Assembly (NCBI GenBank): GCA_017302775.1 | Contig: JAFLDC010000172.1 | Location: forward strand, 1 to 6,221 | Source of the DNA: Sphingomonadales bacterium | GTDB lineage: Bacteria; Pseudomonadota; Alphaproteobacteria; Sphingomonadales; Sphingomonadaceae | Length of the DNA stretch: 6,221 bases | Direction of reading: 5' to 3' | Shown here: positions 1 through 5,423 of the stretch, piece after piece | Layout of the letters: each line of letters opens with the position of its first letter | How positions within the stretch are numbered: position 1 is the stretch's first letter | Made by a program: the position numbers and the translations under genes | Notes under the pieces: generated by a model | The model's input: only the letters and a program-made list of their open reading frames with translations | Database searches by the model: none | Told to the model about the DNA's origin: nothing

Positions 1-327
1 ATCGACCACGCGGCCGTGCAAATCCGCCAGCGGCGCAAAGGCGATCGAGTGAATGACGAAATCGAGCTTGCCCCAGTGCTTGTCCACCGCCTCGAACACA
101 GCTTCCAGTTGGCCGGGGATCAGCACATCGCAAGGAAGGAACAACTCGGAACCCACTTCCTCGGCCAGCGGACGAACATGCGGCTCGGCCTTGGCATTCA
201 GATAGGTGGCGGCAATCGCGGCACCGGCCGCTTTGCATTGGCGTGCGCAACCAAAAGCGATGCTGTCCTTGTTGGCCATGCCGACAATCAACCCTTTCTT
301 GCCGGCGAGATTTGCAATAGCGTTCAT
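1..327 (-). CDS. fabI: FabI-type enoyl-[acyl-carrier-protein] reductase, N-terminal part (runs off left edge)
   Basis: Enoyl-ACP reductases of this family carry out the last, NAD(P)H-dependent reduction in each round of type II fatty acid elongation, in the cytoplasm. The reverse strand reads without a stop from an ATG at 327 to base 1, giving 109 residues of a protein usually about 260 long. Residues 8-26 carry the divergent SDR cofactor motif of FabI (GKKGLIVGMANKDSIAFG). LPCDV follows at 64-68, and WGKLDFVIHSIAFAP at 85-99 matches the family's LD-hxVHSIxFAP segment. The catalytic Tyr/Lys lie beyond the window. The start is well supported: GGAGGA sits six bases upstream. The gene lies 95 bp downstream of the LysR gene on the same strand, with no clear terminator between them, so read-through is possible. 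A related SDR enzyme cannot be excluded because only the N-terminus is visible. Confidence 0.85.
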   Translation of the reverse strand, partial: MNAIANLAGKKGLIVGMANKDSIAFGCARQCKAAGAAIAATYLNAKAEPHVRPLAEEVGSELFLPCDVLIPGQLEAVFEAVDKHWGKLDFVIHSIAFAPLADLHGRVVD

Positions 328-422
328 TTCTAATCCTCCGTGTTTAGTCCGGCTAATTGCCAGAAGGGCATTTTGACAGAATTTTCGCGCCTTGGTTCGA
401 CAATCCGGCAGCTTGAAAAGCC

Positions 423-1367
423 TCAAACCCCGTCGGCATGGGCCTCTTCGAGCAACCAGGCAGAAAAATCCCGCACCGCCGGCCGCTCGACGATAGCTTC
501 CGGAATCGCCAGATAATAGGCGTTGGACGACTCCACGGTAATTTCAAACGGAACCACCAGCCGACCGGCCGCCACAGCGTCGGCAATCAACGGTCGCAAG
601 GCCAGCACCACCCCCAGCCCGTCAAGCGCTGCTTCCAGCGCCAAGGTATTGCCGAACCACAGTCCCTTGGATGCGTCGATCCCCTCGACCCCGGCCTTGC
701 GCAACCAGTCGGACCAACTTGGCCGCTCGCTCTGAACCACCCCGGTTTCTTCGTGGATCAATGTGTGCCAGCGCAAATCGTCGGGCACCTGCAAAGGATG
801 CTCGCCTTGGCACAAGGCCGGACTACAGGCCGGAACCAGATCCGGAGAAAAGATCCGCGATACCCGGTGCCCGGGATAGCGACCGCTGCCGTAACGAATG
901 AACACCTCGCTGATCGCCGCTCGCGGGTCCACCGGATGTGCCGGCATGTTCTGCTGGCCATCGTCGATACTTTCCAGGCTGCCGGAAAGCCGCAGCGAAA
1001 TGTCCGGATGGCGTTCGGTAAAGCGGGCCAGGCGGGGAATCAACCAGCGCGAAGCAAAGGTCGGCGGCGCCTTGACCGATAGCACACCTTCGTCGCTACG
1101 AGGCCGCGTCGCTTCCACCGCCGCCGCCAGGCACTGGAAAGCCTCCTGCAATTTGGGCAGCATTGCCGCGCCTTCGGGGGTCAGACGAACGGTGCGCGTT
1201 TCCCGGAAAAACAGCGAAACGCCGAGATACTCCTCAAGTACCTTGATCTGTTGACTGACTGCGCCCGGGGTCACGAACAGTTCGTCGGCCGCCGCTTTGA
1301 AGCTCAAATGGCGGGCCGCCGCCTCAAAGGCGCGCAAGGCAGGAAGGGGAGGCAGGCGATAGACCAT
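423..1367 (-). CDS. LysR-family transcriptional regulator, GcvA-like
   Basis: A 314-residue LysR-type DNA-binding regulator. The N-terminus (RLPPLPALRAFEAAARHLSF at 4-23, then AADELFVTPGAVSQQIKVLE) is the winged helix-turn-helix of the GcvA subgroup. About residues 95-305 form the two-lobed effector-binding domain, including SVKAPPTFASRWLIPRLARF. Regulators of this subgroup control the glycine cleavage system in E. coli, but paralogues control many unrelated neighbours, so the effector is not known here. I chose the ATG at 1367 because the GcvA family starts just before RLPPL. The frame can be extended to a TTG at 1409, but that would add 14 unconserved residues and run through the control region. 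No good Shine-Dalgarno sequence precedes 1367. The gene diverges from a 49-residue gene across a 141-bp region with two inverted repeats, the usual arrangement for a LysR regulator and its target. Autorepression is likely by family analogy. Confidence 0.93.
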   Translation of the reverse strand: MVYRLPPLPALRAFEAAARHLSFKAAADELFVTPGAVSQQIKVLEEYLGVSLFFRETRTVRLTPEGAAMLPKLQEAFQCLAAAVEATRPRSDEGVLSVKAPPTFASRWLIPRLARFTERHPDISLRLSGSLESIDDGQQNMPAHPVDPRAAISEVFIRYGSGRYPGHRVSRIFSPDLVPACSPALCQGEHPLQVPDDLRWHTLIHEETGVVQSERPSWSDWLRKAGVEGIDASKGLWFGNTLALEAALDGLGVVLALRPLIADAVAAGRLVVPFEITVESSNAYYLAIPEAIVERPAVRDFSAWLLEEAHADGV

Positions 1368-1377
1368 GACGCTATAG

Positions 1378-1392
1378 TTTAGATTTTCTAAA
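1378..1392. promoter_or_regulatory. Perfect inverted repeat TTTAGA-N3-TCTAAA, likely LysR operator
   Basis: Six-base arms with a three-base spacer. The inner 13 bases (1379-1391) fit the T-N11-A pattern with dyad symmetry that LysR-family proteins recognise. The repeat lies 11 bp upstream of the LysR start codon. Its centre (1385) is about 65 bp upstream of the transcription start predicted for the divergent small gene, which is the classical position of the LysR recognition site. The dyad is seen directly; binding by the adjacent regulator is inference. Confidence 0.6.
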
Positions 1393-1414
1393 TTAAAACC
1401 CCAAAACAATTCGT

Positions 1415-1431
1415 TTGTTGCAGCGCAACAA
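1415..1431. promoter_or_regulatory. Perfect inverted repeat TTGTTGC-AGC-GCAACAA in the divergent control region
   Basis: Seven-base arms with a three-base spacer, centred at 1423, 38 bp from the centre of the first dyad. Its left arm overlaps the presumed -35 element of the small gene. Its sequence differs from the first dyad, so it may serve a second regulator or be an activation site of different sequence. It could also form a short hairpin in a LysR-strand transcript that began upstream of it. The repeat is certain; its function is not. Confidence 0.45.
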
Positions 1432-1443
1432 TGTCACTACATT
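1415..1443 (+). promoter_or_regulatory. Possible sigma70-type promoter for the small gene
   Basis: TTGTTG (1415-1420), a 17-bp spacer, then TACATT (1438-1443). The -10 matches four of six consensus bases and the -35 only three of six, which would suit an activator-dependent promoter. The start of transcription would be near 1450. This is a pattern match only. Confidence 0.35.
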
Positions 1444-1449
1444 AGCACC

Positions 1450-1512
1450 ATGGAATCGCATATGAAATACGGACCGGCGGTTCCCAACGAACGAAAAAGG
1501 AGTCTCACATGA
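1450..1512 (+). CDS. Possible 20-codon upstream reading frame overlapping the small gene start
   Basis: An ATG at 1450 opens a 20-codon frame (MESHMKYGPAVPNERKRSLT) whose TGA at 1510-1512 overlaps the ATG of the 49-residue gene as ATGA, the classic layout for translational coupling. The ATG at 1450 has no Shine-Dalgarno sequence. The internal ATG at 1462 has a weak GGAA six bases upstream and would give a 16-residue peptide. The second half contains the ribosome binding site of the next gene, which itself forces the codons read there (AAA AGG AGT), so the frame may be accidental. Confidence 0.25.
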   Translation: MESHMKYGPAVPNERKRSLT

Positions 1513-1658
1513 GCACCATCGCCCCCATCCTCAACAGTCTGAGCGACTTTGGCTTCTCCGTTATGCCGCGCGCTTCGCGCTTCGAAGCCCTGCAGCCGAT
1601 GCCCGACAATCGCGGCAATCTCGATCTCGGCCGCTTCCTGACGGCACCGGGCGCCTGA
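1509..1658 (+). CDS. Unrecognised 49-residue small protein divergent from a LysR regulator
   Basis: I do not recognise this protein. It begins MSTIAPILNSLSDFGFSVMP and ends DLGRFLTAPGA. It has four Arg, no Lys, three Asp and one Glu, so net charge is near zero. It has no Cys, His or Trp, no signal peptide and no membrane segment. It does not resemble the Arg-rich DUF1127 small proteins that often sit beside LysR genes. Evidence that it is a real gene: AAGGAG six bases upstream of the ATG, third-position G/C in about 40 of 49 codons (like its neighbours), and a strong intrinsic terminator starting 17 bases after the stop. It faces away from the GcvA-like LysR gene across a region with two perfect dyads, so it is probably the regulator's target. 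The terminator directly follows it, so it would be the only substantial product of its transcript. Function unknown. Confidence 0.7.
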   Translation: MSTIAPILNSLSDFGFSVMPRASRFEALQPMPDNRGNLDLGRFLTAPGA

Positions 1659-1674
1659 TTCATACAACCCGCCC

Positions 1675-1708
1675 AAACGGCAGCCGGCATACGCCCGCTG
1701 CCGTTTTT
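1675..1708 (+). terminator. Intrinsic terminator of the 49-residue gene
   Basis: A perfect 10-bp stem, AAACGGCAGC (1675-1684) with GCTGCCGTTT (1697-1706). The loop can pair further as GGC/GCC around ATAC. The 3' arm runs into five T (1704-1708). The T run overlaps the last base of the DUF3301 stop codon, which lies on the other strand. For that strand the tail is only TTT followed by G's, so termination there would be weaker. Confidence 0.85.
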
Positions 1709-2040
1709 CATTCCTCCTGGTCGGCGACCAGATAGAACCGGGGACGCAGGCGCAGCATTTCCACCTCGGTTCCCAGCAGAATCACCCCGCCGTTGCGGCG
1801 GTTATCTCCGGTATCGCTGAACTCAAACGCATATTCACGCCGCAGGCGCAGGCGACCCTCGCCATCCCGCGCCGGTCGCATCCGGCTCAATACCACCGTT
1901 TCATCGAGAAACTGCAGCCCTTCCCCTGCGCATGCCGCGGCTGCGGCGCGTACCGCAATCTCGCGGGCACGCGCGCCATCCACCCAGAACCAGGCGGCCA
2001 ATATTCCCAATAAGAGCGCAAATAGCTCGAAAGTCGGCAT
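1708..2040 (-). CDS. DUF3301 family protein, single membrane anchor
   Basis: A 110-residue protein of the DUF3301 family, which has no established function. Residues 4-20 (FELFALLLGILAAWFWV) form one hydrophobic helix, probably an inner-membrane anchor. The charged helix DGARAREIAVRAAAAACA and then LQFLDETVVLSRMRPARD follow. The C-terminal part (RLRLRREYAFEFSDTGDNRR and GVILLGTEVEMLRLRPR) is the family's signature Arg-rich strand region with YxFEFSxTGDxR. I chose the ATG at 2040 because the hydrophobic helix begins there, although the frame stays open far upstream, antisense to the next gene. There is no Shine-Dalgarno sequence. A TATACT (reverse strand, 2053-2048) ends just 7 bases before the ATG, so transcription could start at or near the start codon. 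It diverges from the PilZ-like gene with 45 bp between starts. Confidence 0.82.
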   Translation of the reverse strand: MPTFELFALLLGILAAWFWVDGARAREIAVRAAAAACAGEGLQFLDETVVLSRMRPARDGEGRLRLRREYAFEFSDTGDNRRNGGVILLGTEVEMLRLRPRFYLVADQEE

Positions 2041-2058
2041 GGCGCCAAGTATAAGCGA

Positions 2059-2087
2059 TACACATTCGCCGCCGATTGACCGATAAT
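2059..2087 (+). promoter_or_regulatory. Possible promoter upstream of or overlapping the PilZ-like gene start
   Basis: TACACA (2059-2064), a 17-bp spacer, then GATAAT (2082-2087). The matches are four of six and five of six consensus bases. Transcription would begin near 2094, after the first in-frame ATG (2086), which would make the ATG at 2119 the working start. Pattern match only. Confidence 0.3.
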
Positions 2088-3624
2088 GAATGCAACAATC
2101 ATGCATCGAGAATCCGTCATGGATGCCCCCCTGCAGAAGCTGCGCGATCTGTTCAATTTCGGTCGCTCCGGCGACGATCACAGCGAACACCAGTACCTGC
2201 TCGATCTGCTTGACGGTCTGGCCGGCAAACCGCCGCATCTGGTGATCAGCGCCCTGCATACGCAATACCTGCCGGCGGTGGCATGTCAGCGCAATCTGCA
2301 CATGCGCTTCAAACTGCTGGAAAATTCCCGTGCCGAAGCCATCCGCTGCCTGCCCGTCCTGGAAAGCAAAGTGAGCGAAGCGGTGCTGCCGCTGCCGGCG
2401 GAAGCCAGCGACAGCGCACTGATTGCCGACAATTTTCTCAAGAGCCTTGCTTCGGCCTATATCGGGATCGTCAGCGGGATCACCACCCACCATCAGGAAG
2501 CTGCGCTGGCCCATCTGATGCAGCATGCCATTCGCCGCGCCATGCGTGCCCTGTTGCGCCGGCAGGTGCTCGCCTATCGGGCCTACGCGCCGCCCTCGGC
2601 GAGTTCCTGGCAGCAGATGCACGACCTCTATCGCAATGCGCGCAACCGCAACCTGCATGGCGGACACGACGACAAATCGATCGAACGGGTCTATTTGACC
2701 GCCCTGCTGCTCGCCTACGCCGACCCCAACAAGATTCCGCGCAACGAGCTTGACGAGCTCAAGATGTTGGTGGAAAACCTCGCGCCACTCGCTGCAATCG
2801 GCGATGCCGCCCAGTTCGAGCGTGGTCAATCAACACTGTCGGCCCGCTTTCTGGTCGATGTCGAAGAAGGTGCGCCCGGCCGCCCCCTGGCCAAAGTCCC
2901 CGAGACCGCTTCGCTCTTCGGCAATTACATTGTCGAGTGCCGCGGCGTGGTCAGCGCCATCGACCGCCGGTTGATGCGCTACGCCAATCAGGAACACGAT
3001 GAGCATGAACCGCAGCACGAAAAACTGCTGACCTCGCTGCGCACTTCGCTCGGCGGCCAGATTCAGCGCCGATTCTCGCGGATTCGCTTCAAGCCCAAAG
3101 CCGATCTGGTGGCCGGATTCGACAACGCCGTTCAGTTTATCGCCAACGGAACCCTGATCCGGCGCGAAAGCGATTTCTCAAGCAAGCCGCCCCTCGCCAC
3201 CAGCGAATGGGCACTGATCAACGAAAGCCCGGACGGGTTCGGTATCCGTTTCCAGAAAGGCGAGAAATGGCCGATGCAGGCTGGCGATCTGGTGGTACTG
3301 CGCACCCGCGAAGGCAGCCGCATCCACGTCTGCCTGGTACGTCGTATCGCCAACCTCGACCAGCACAAACTCGAACTCGGATTGCAGGAATTGTCGCCAG
3401 AAGCCGGGGTGCTGAAACTTGAGGATGGCCAGACGGCAATCTGCTTGCCGCGGTTGCCGGCTTTTCAAGGCAGCCCGGGATTGATCCTGCCCGCCCAATA
3501 CGCGGTATCCTCCGACCTCAGCGTGGCCATTGCACTCAACGGCAGCGCGCACCGCTGGAAACCGGGAAAGCACGCCGAAAGCAACGGACGCATTCAGTTC
3601 CACGTTCTTGAACCCATCACCTGA
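2086..3624 (+). CDS. Large cytoplasmic protein with a degenerate PilZ-like C-terminal region
   Basis: A 512-residue protein without signal peptide or membrane segment. About residues 15-270 are helix-rich and include a conserved-looking stretch, SSWQQMHDLYRNARNRNL (173-190), then YLTALLLAYADPNKIP. The C-terminal part has two features of the c-di-GMP-binding PilZ fold: RRFSR (328-332, matching RxxxR) and NESPDG (379-384, matching [D/N]xSxxG). A strand-rich segment follows (GDLVVLRTREG, HVCLVRRI, KLELGLQEL). The two motifs are about 46 residues apart, more than usual, so this is either PilZ with an insertion or a divergent relative. By family knowledge it could be a c-di-GMP effector; this is inference. 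Starts are ambiguous: ATGs at 2086, 2101 and 2119. Only 2119 has a weak GAG upstream (eight bases), giving MDAPLQKLRDLFNF and 501 residues. It ends 5 bp before rlmJ, so the two are probably cotranscribed. Confidence 0.75.
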   Translation: MNATIMHRESVMDAPLQKLRDLFNFGRSGDDHSEHQYLLDLLDGLAGKPPHLVISALHTQYLPAVACQRNLHMRFKLLENSRAEAIRCLPVLESKVSEAVLPLPAEASDSALIADNFLKSLASAYIGIVSGITTHHQEAALAHLMQHAIRRAMRALLRRQVLAYRAYAPPSASSWQQMHDLYRNARNRNLHGGHDDKSIERVYLTALLLAYADPNKIPRNELDELKMLVENLAPLAAIGDAAQFERGQSTLSARFLVDVEEGAPGRPLAKVPETASLFGNYIVECRGVVSAIDRRLMRYANQEHDEHEPQHEKLLTSLRTSLGGQIQRRFSRIRFKPKADLVAGFDNAVQFIANGTLIRRESDFSSKPPLATSEWALINESPDGFGIRFQKGEKWPMQAGDLVVLRTREGSRIHVCLVRRIANLDQHKLELGLQELSPEAGVLKLEDGQTAICLPRLPAFQGSPGLILPAQYAVSSDLSVAIALNGSAHRWKPGKHAESNGRIQFHVLEPIT

Positions 3625-3629
3625 TTTTC

Positions 3630-4472
3630 ATGCTCAGCTATCGTCATGCCTTTCACGCCGGCAACCACGCCGACGTGCTCAAACACTTTGTTCTGGTGCA
3701 GATCGCCCGTTATCTGGGCCAGAAGGACGCGCCTTTCTGGATCGTCGACACCCACGCCGGTGCCGGCTGCTATGACCTGACCGGAGACCATGCCCAGAAG
3801 CTCGGCGAATACCGCGATGGTATCGGCCGCTTGTGGGAGCGGAAGGATTTGCCGCCGGCACTGGCCGATTACGTCGATCTGGTTCGCCGTTGCAACAGCG
3901 GAGCGCAACTCCGGCGCTATCCCGGCTCGCCCTGGCTGGCCGCGCAATGCCTGCGCGAGGAAGACCGCTTGCGTCTGTTCGAAATGCACCCGAGCGATCT
4001 CAAACTGCTGCAAGCCAATTTCAAGGAAGGAGGTCGCCGCATTTCCGTCACTGCCGGCGACGGCTTTGCCGGCCTGAAGGCGCTGTTGCCGCCTCCGCCG
4101 CGTCGTGCGCTGGTATTGACCGATCCCTCCTACGAAACGCGCAACGATTACCTCAACGTGGTCAAGGCAATGGAAGACGGCTTGAAACGCTTCGCCACCG
4201 GCACTTACGCGGTGTGGTACCCCTGCCTTGCCCGGACGGAATCGCGACAACTCCCGGAAAAACTGAAAGCCCTGGCGGCAAAAAGCTGGCTGAATGCCAC
4301 CCTCTCGGTCAGCAAGCCGGCCAAAGACGGATTCGGCATGCACGGCAGCGGAATGTTCGTCATCAACCCGCCGTGGACGCTGGCCGAAACCCTGCAGACA
4401 ACCCTGCCCTGGCTGGCTGAACTTCTCTCGCAGGGCCAACACGCCTGCCGGATCGAAACCTCGCCTACTTGA
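3630..4472 (+). CDS. rlmJ: 23S rRNA (adenine(2030)-N6)-methyltransferase RlmJ
   Basis: Transfers a methyl group from S-adenosylmethionine to N6 of A2030 in 23S rRNA (E. coli numbering), acting on RNA before or during ribosome assembly. At 280 residues it has the length of the E. coli enzyme. The family N-terminus MLSYRHAFHAGNHADVLKH is intact. The SAM-binding motif I is VDTHAGAG (39-46). Catalytic motif IV is DPSYE (165-169), where E. coli has DPPYE, with RNDYLNVV after it. RFATGTYAVWYPC and FVINPPWTL near the C-terminus are also typical. The ATG is 5 bp after the preceding stop and has no Shine-Dalgarno sequence, suggesting translational coupling to the PilZ-like gene. Its last 8 bases overlap the convergent pyrophosphohydrolase gene. 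Confidence 0.95.
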   Translation: MLSYRHAFHAGNHADVLKHFVLVQIARYLGQKDAPFWIVDTHAGAGCYDLTGDHAQKLGEYRDGIGRLWERKDLPPALADYVDLVRRCNSGAQLRRYPGSPWLAAQCLREEDRLRLFEMHPSDLKLLQANFKEGGRRISVTAGDGFAGLKALLPPPPRRALVLTDPSYETRNDYLNVVKAMEDGLKRFATGTYAVWYPCLARTESRQLPEKLKALAAKSWLNATLSVSKPAKDGFGMHGSGMFVINPPWTLAETLQTTLPWLAELLSQGQHACRIETSPT

Positions 4473-4821
4473 GTTCGGTATATTTGGCGCTGCTGCCGTA
4501 GGCTTTTTCGACCGGGTACTTGGCAGCGTTCTTGGCCAGCTTGTTGCGGGCAGCGGCTGCCAGATCCACCCCGGCGGTGTCCGCGATCAGCAACAGATAA
4601 AGCAGGATGTCGGCGCACTCATCGGCCAGCGCCTCGTGCCGCCGCGGTTCCGCAACCAGTGCGGCGACTTGGTCATCGCTTTTCCACTGGGTCAGTTCGA
4701 GCAATTCGGAAGCCTCCAGGTTGAGCGAGACGATCAGGTTCCTGAGGGTGTGAAACTGCTTCCAGTCCCGCGCATCGCGAAATTCGAGCAGCGCCCGGGT
4801 CAGCGATTCCAAGTCGTTCAT
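4465..4821 (-). CDS. MazG-like nucleotide pyrophosphohydrolase (dCTPase/RS21-C6 type)
   Basis: A 118-residue all-alpha NTP pyrophosphohydrolase. Enzymes of this group cut (d)NTPs to the monophosphate and pyrophosphate, with Mg2+, to clean the nucleotide pool in the cytoplasm. Metal-binding residues are visible: E36xxE39 in LNLEASELLELTQW and E68xxD71 in LADECADILLYLL. RDWKQFHTLRNLIVSL (18-33) and the closing NKLAKNAAKYPVEKAYGSS resemble the dCTP pyrophosphatase DCTPP1/RS21-C6 and small bacterial relatives rather than the two-domain MazG. The substrate is not decided by sequence; dCTP or modified dCTP is the family guess. The start at 4821 has only a distant AAGG upstream. It is convergent with rlmJ (8-bp tail overlap) and divergent from the carbonic anhydrase gene with 37 bp between. 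Confidence 0.88.
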   Translation of the reverse strand: MNDLESLTRALLEFRDARDWKQFHTLRNLIVSLNLEASELLELTQWKSDDQVAALVAEPRRHEALADECADILLYLLLIADTAGVDLAAAARNKLAKNAAKYPVEKAYGSSAKYTELK

Positions 4822-4822
4822 T

Positions 4823-4828
4823 TACAAT
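4823..4828 (+). promoter_or_regulatory. Possible -10 element for the carbonic anhydrase gene
   Basis: TACAAT matches five of six -10 bases and lies 30 bp before the ATG, so the leader would be about 24 bases. I find no convincing -35 at 16-18 bp upstream. Any such element would lie inside the divergent pyrophosphohydrolase gene. Confidence 0.25.
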
Positions 4829-4858
4829 GCACCTTTTCTACGAAACACGGATTTTCCC

Positions 4859-5380
4859 ATGACTGTATATGCGCTTGCCGAACATCGACCCACCATCCAC
4901 CCCAGCGCCTGGATCGCTCCCAACGCCGTGGTGATCGGCGATGCCACCCTGGCCGAAAATGTTTCGGTCTGGTGGAACGCGGTCATCCGCGCCGACAGCG
5001 CGACCATCGAAATCGGCGCCAACAGCAATATCCAGGACGGTTCGGTACTGCACGTCGACAAAGACATCCCGCTACGCATCGGCGCCAATGTTACCGTCGG
5101 CCATCTGGCCATGGTGCACGGTTGCACCATCCACGACAACAGCCTGATCGCCATCGGCGCCATCGTGCTCAACCACGCGGTGATCGGCAAGAACAGCATT
5201 GTCGGCGCCGGCGCCCTGGTACCGGAAGGCAAGGTCTATCCCGACGGCGTGCTGATCATGGGCCGCCCCGGCAAGGTGGTGCGCGAACTGAGCGCCAAGG
5301 AAATCGAATATCTCAGCTACGCCAGCTCGCATTACGTCGAGAATTCCGCCCGCTATCGTGCGGAATTGCAGGCGCTATAA
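4859..5380 (+). CDS. Gamma-class carbonic anhydrase family protein (left-handed beta-helix)
   Basis: A 173-residue protein made of hexapeptide repeats (for example IAPNAV VIGDAT LAENVS VWWNAV) that fold as a left-handed beta-helix trimer, followed by a C-terminal helix (about 144-172). By alignment in mind with Methanosarcina Cam, the zinc ligands are H65 (in QDGSVLH), H82 and H87 (in VGHLAMVH). RAD at 44-46 and Q59-D60 are also kept, so the metal site looks complete. Family members (YrdA, PaaY and CaiE types) are typically cytoplasmic. They are called gamma carbonic anhydrases, but many show little or no hydratase activity or act on thioesters or unknown substrates, so the reaction here is uncertain. 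The start has only a weak GGA upstream. A hairpin at 5387-5406 follows the TAA after six bases. Confidence 0.9.
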   Translation: MTVYALAEHRPTIHPSAWIAPNAVVIGDATLAENVSVWWNAVIRADSATIEIGANSNIQDGSVLHVDKDIPLRIGANVTVGHLAMVHGCTIHDNSLIAIGAIVLNHAVIGKNSIVGAGALVPEGKVYPDGVLIMGRPGKVVRELSAKEIEYLSYASSHYVENSARYRAELQAL

Positions 5381-5406
5381 AGACAAAGCGGGGCCGCAGC
5401 CCCGCT
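5378..5406 (-). terminator. Intrinsic terminator of fliW, possibly shared with the gamma carbonic anhydrase gene
   Basis: A perfect 8-bp GC-rich stem, AGCGGGGC (5387-5394) and GCCCCGCT (5399-5406), with a CGCA loop. Read on the minus strand the stem runs into TTTGTCTTT, a fair U-rich tail, 17 bases after the fliW stop. Read on the plus strand the tail is AAGCAAG with no T run, so it would work poorly as an intrinsic terminator for the carbonic anhydrase gene. The minus-strand tail overlaps that gene's TAA. Confidence 0.7.
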
Positions 5407-5423
5407 AAGCAAGCCAATCCTGT

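Noticed and set aside
328..422. A terminator or promoter between the LysR gene and fabI
   Set aside because: Only four-base stems are present (for example GCTT-TTC-AAGC) with no T run, and no paired -35/-10 elements are convincing.
438..1082. A 214-codon open frame on the plus strand
   Set aside because: Antisense to the LysR gene, with no recognisable domain.
1368..1409. A longer LysR start at TTG 1409
   Set aside because: Adds 14 residues not typical of GcvA-like proteins and would bury the T-N11-A dyad in coding sequence; the ATG at 1367 fits the family.
1708..2829. A 373-codon open frame on the minus strand
   Set aside because: Only its last 110 codons (from the ATG at 2040) are a recognisable protein, DUF3301. 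The upstream part is antisense to the PilZ-like gene and looks like no protein family.
4122..4136. DPSYE instead of DPPYE in the RlmJ catalytic motif as a sign of lost activity
   Set aside because: The Asp, Tyr and Glu are kept, the rest of the protein is full length and typical, and Ser at this position is, as far as I recall, found in other RlmJ proteins.
3594..4442. A 282-codon open frame on the minus strand
   Set aside because: It is antisense to rlmJ, whose family identity is certain; the open frame is a by-product of GC-rich codon use.
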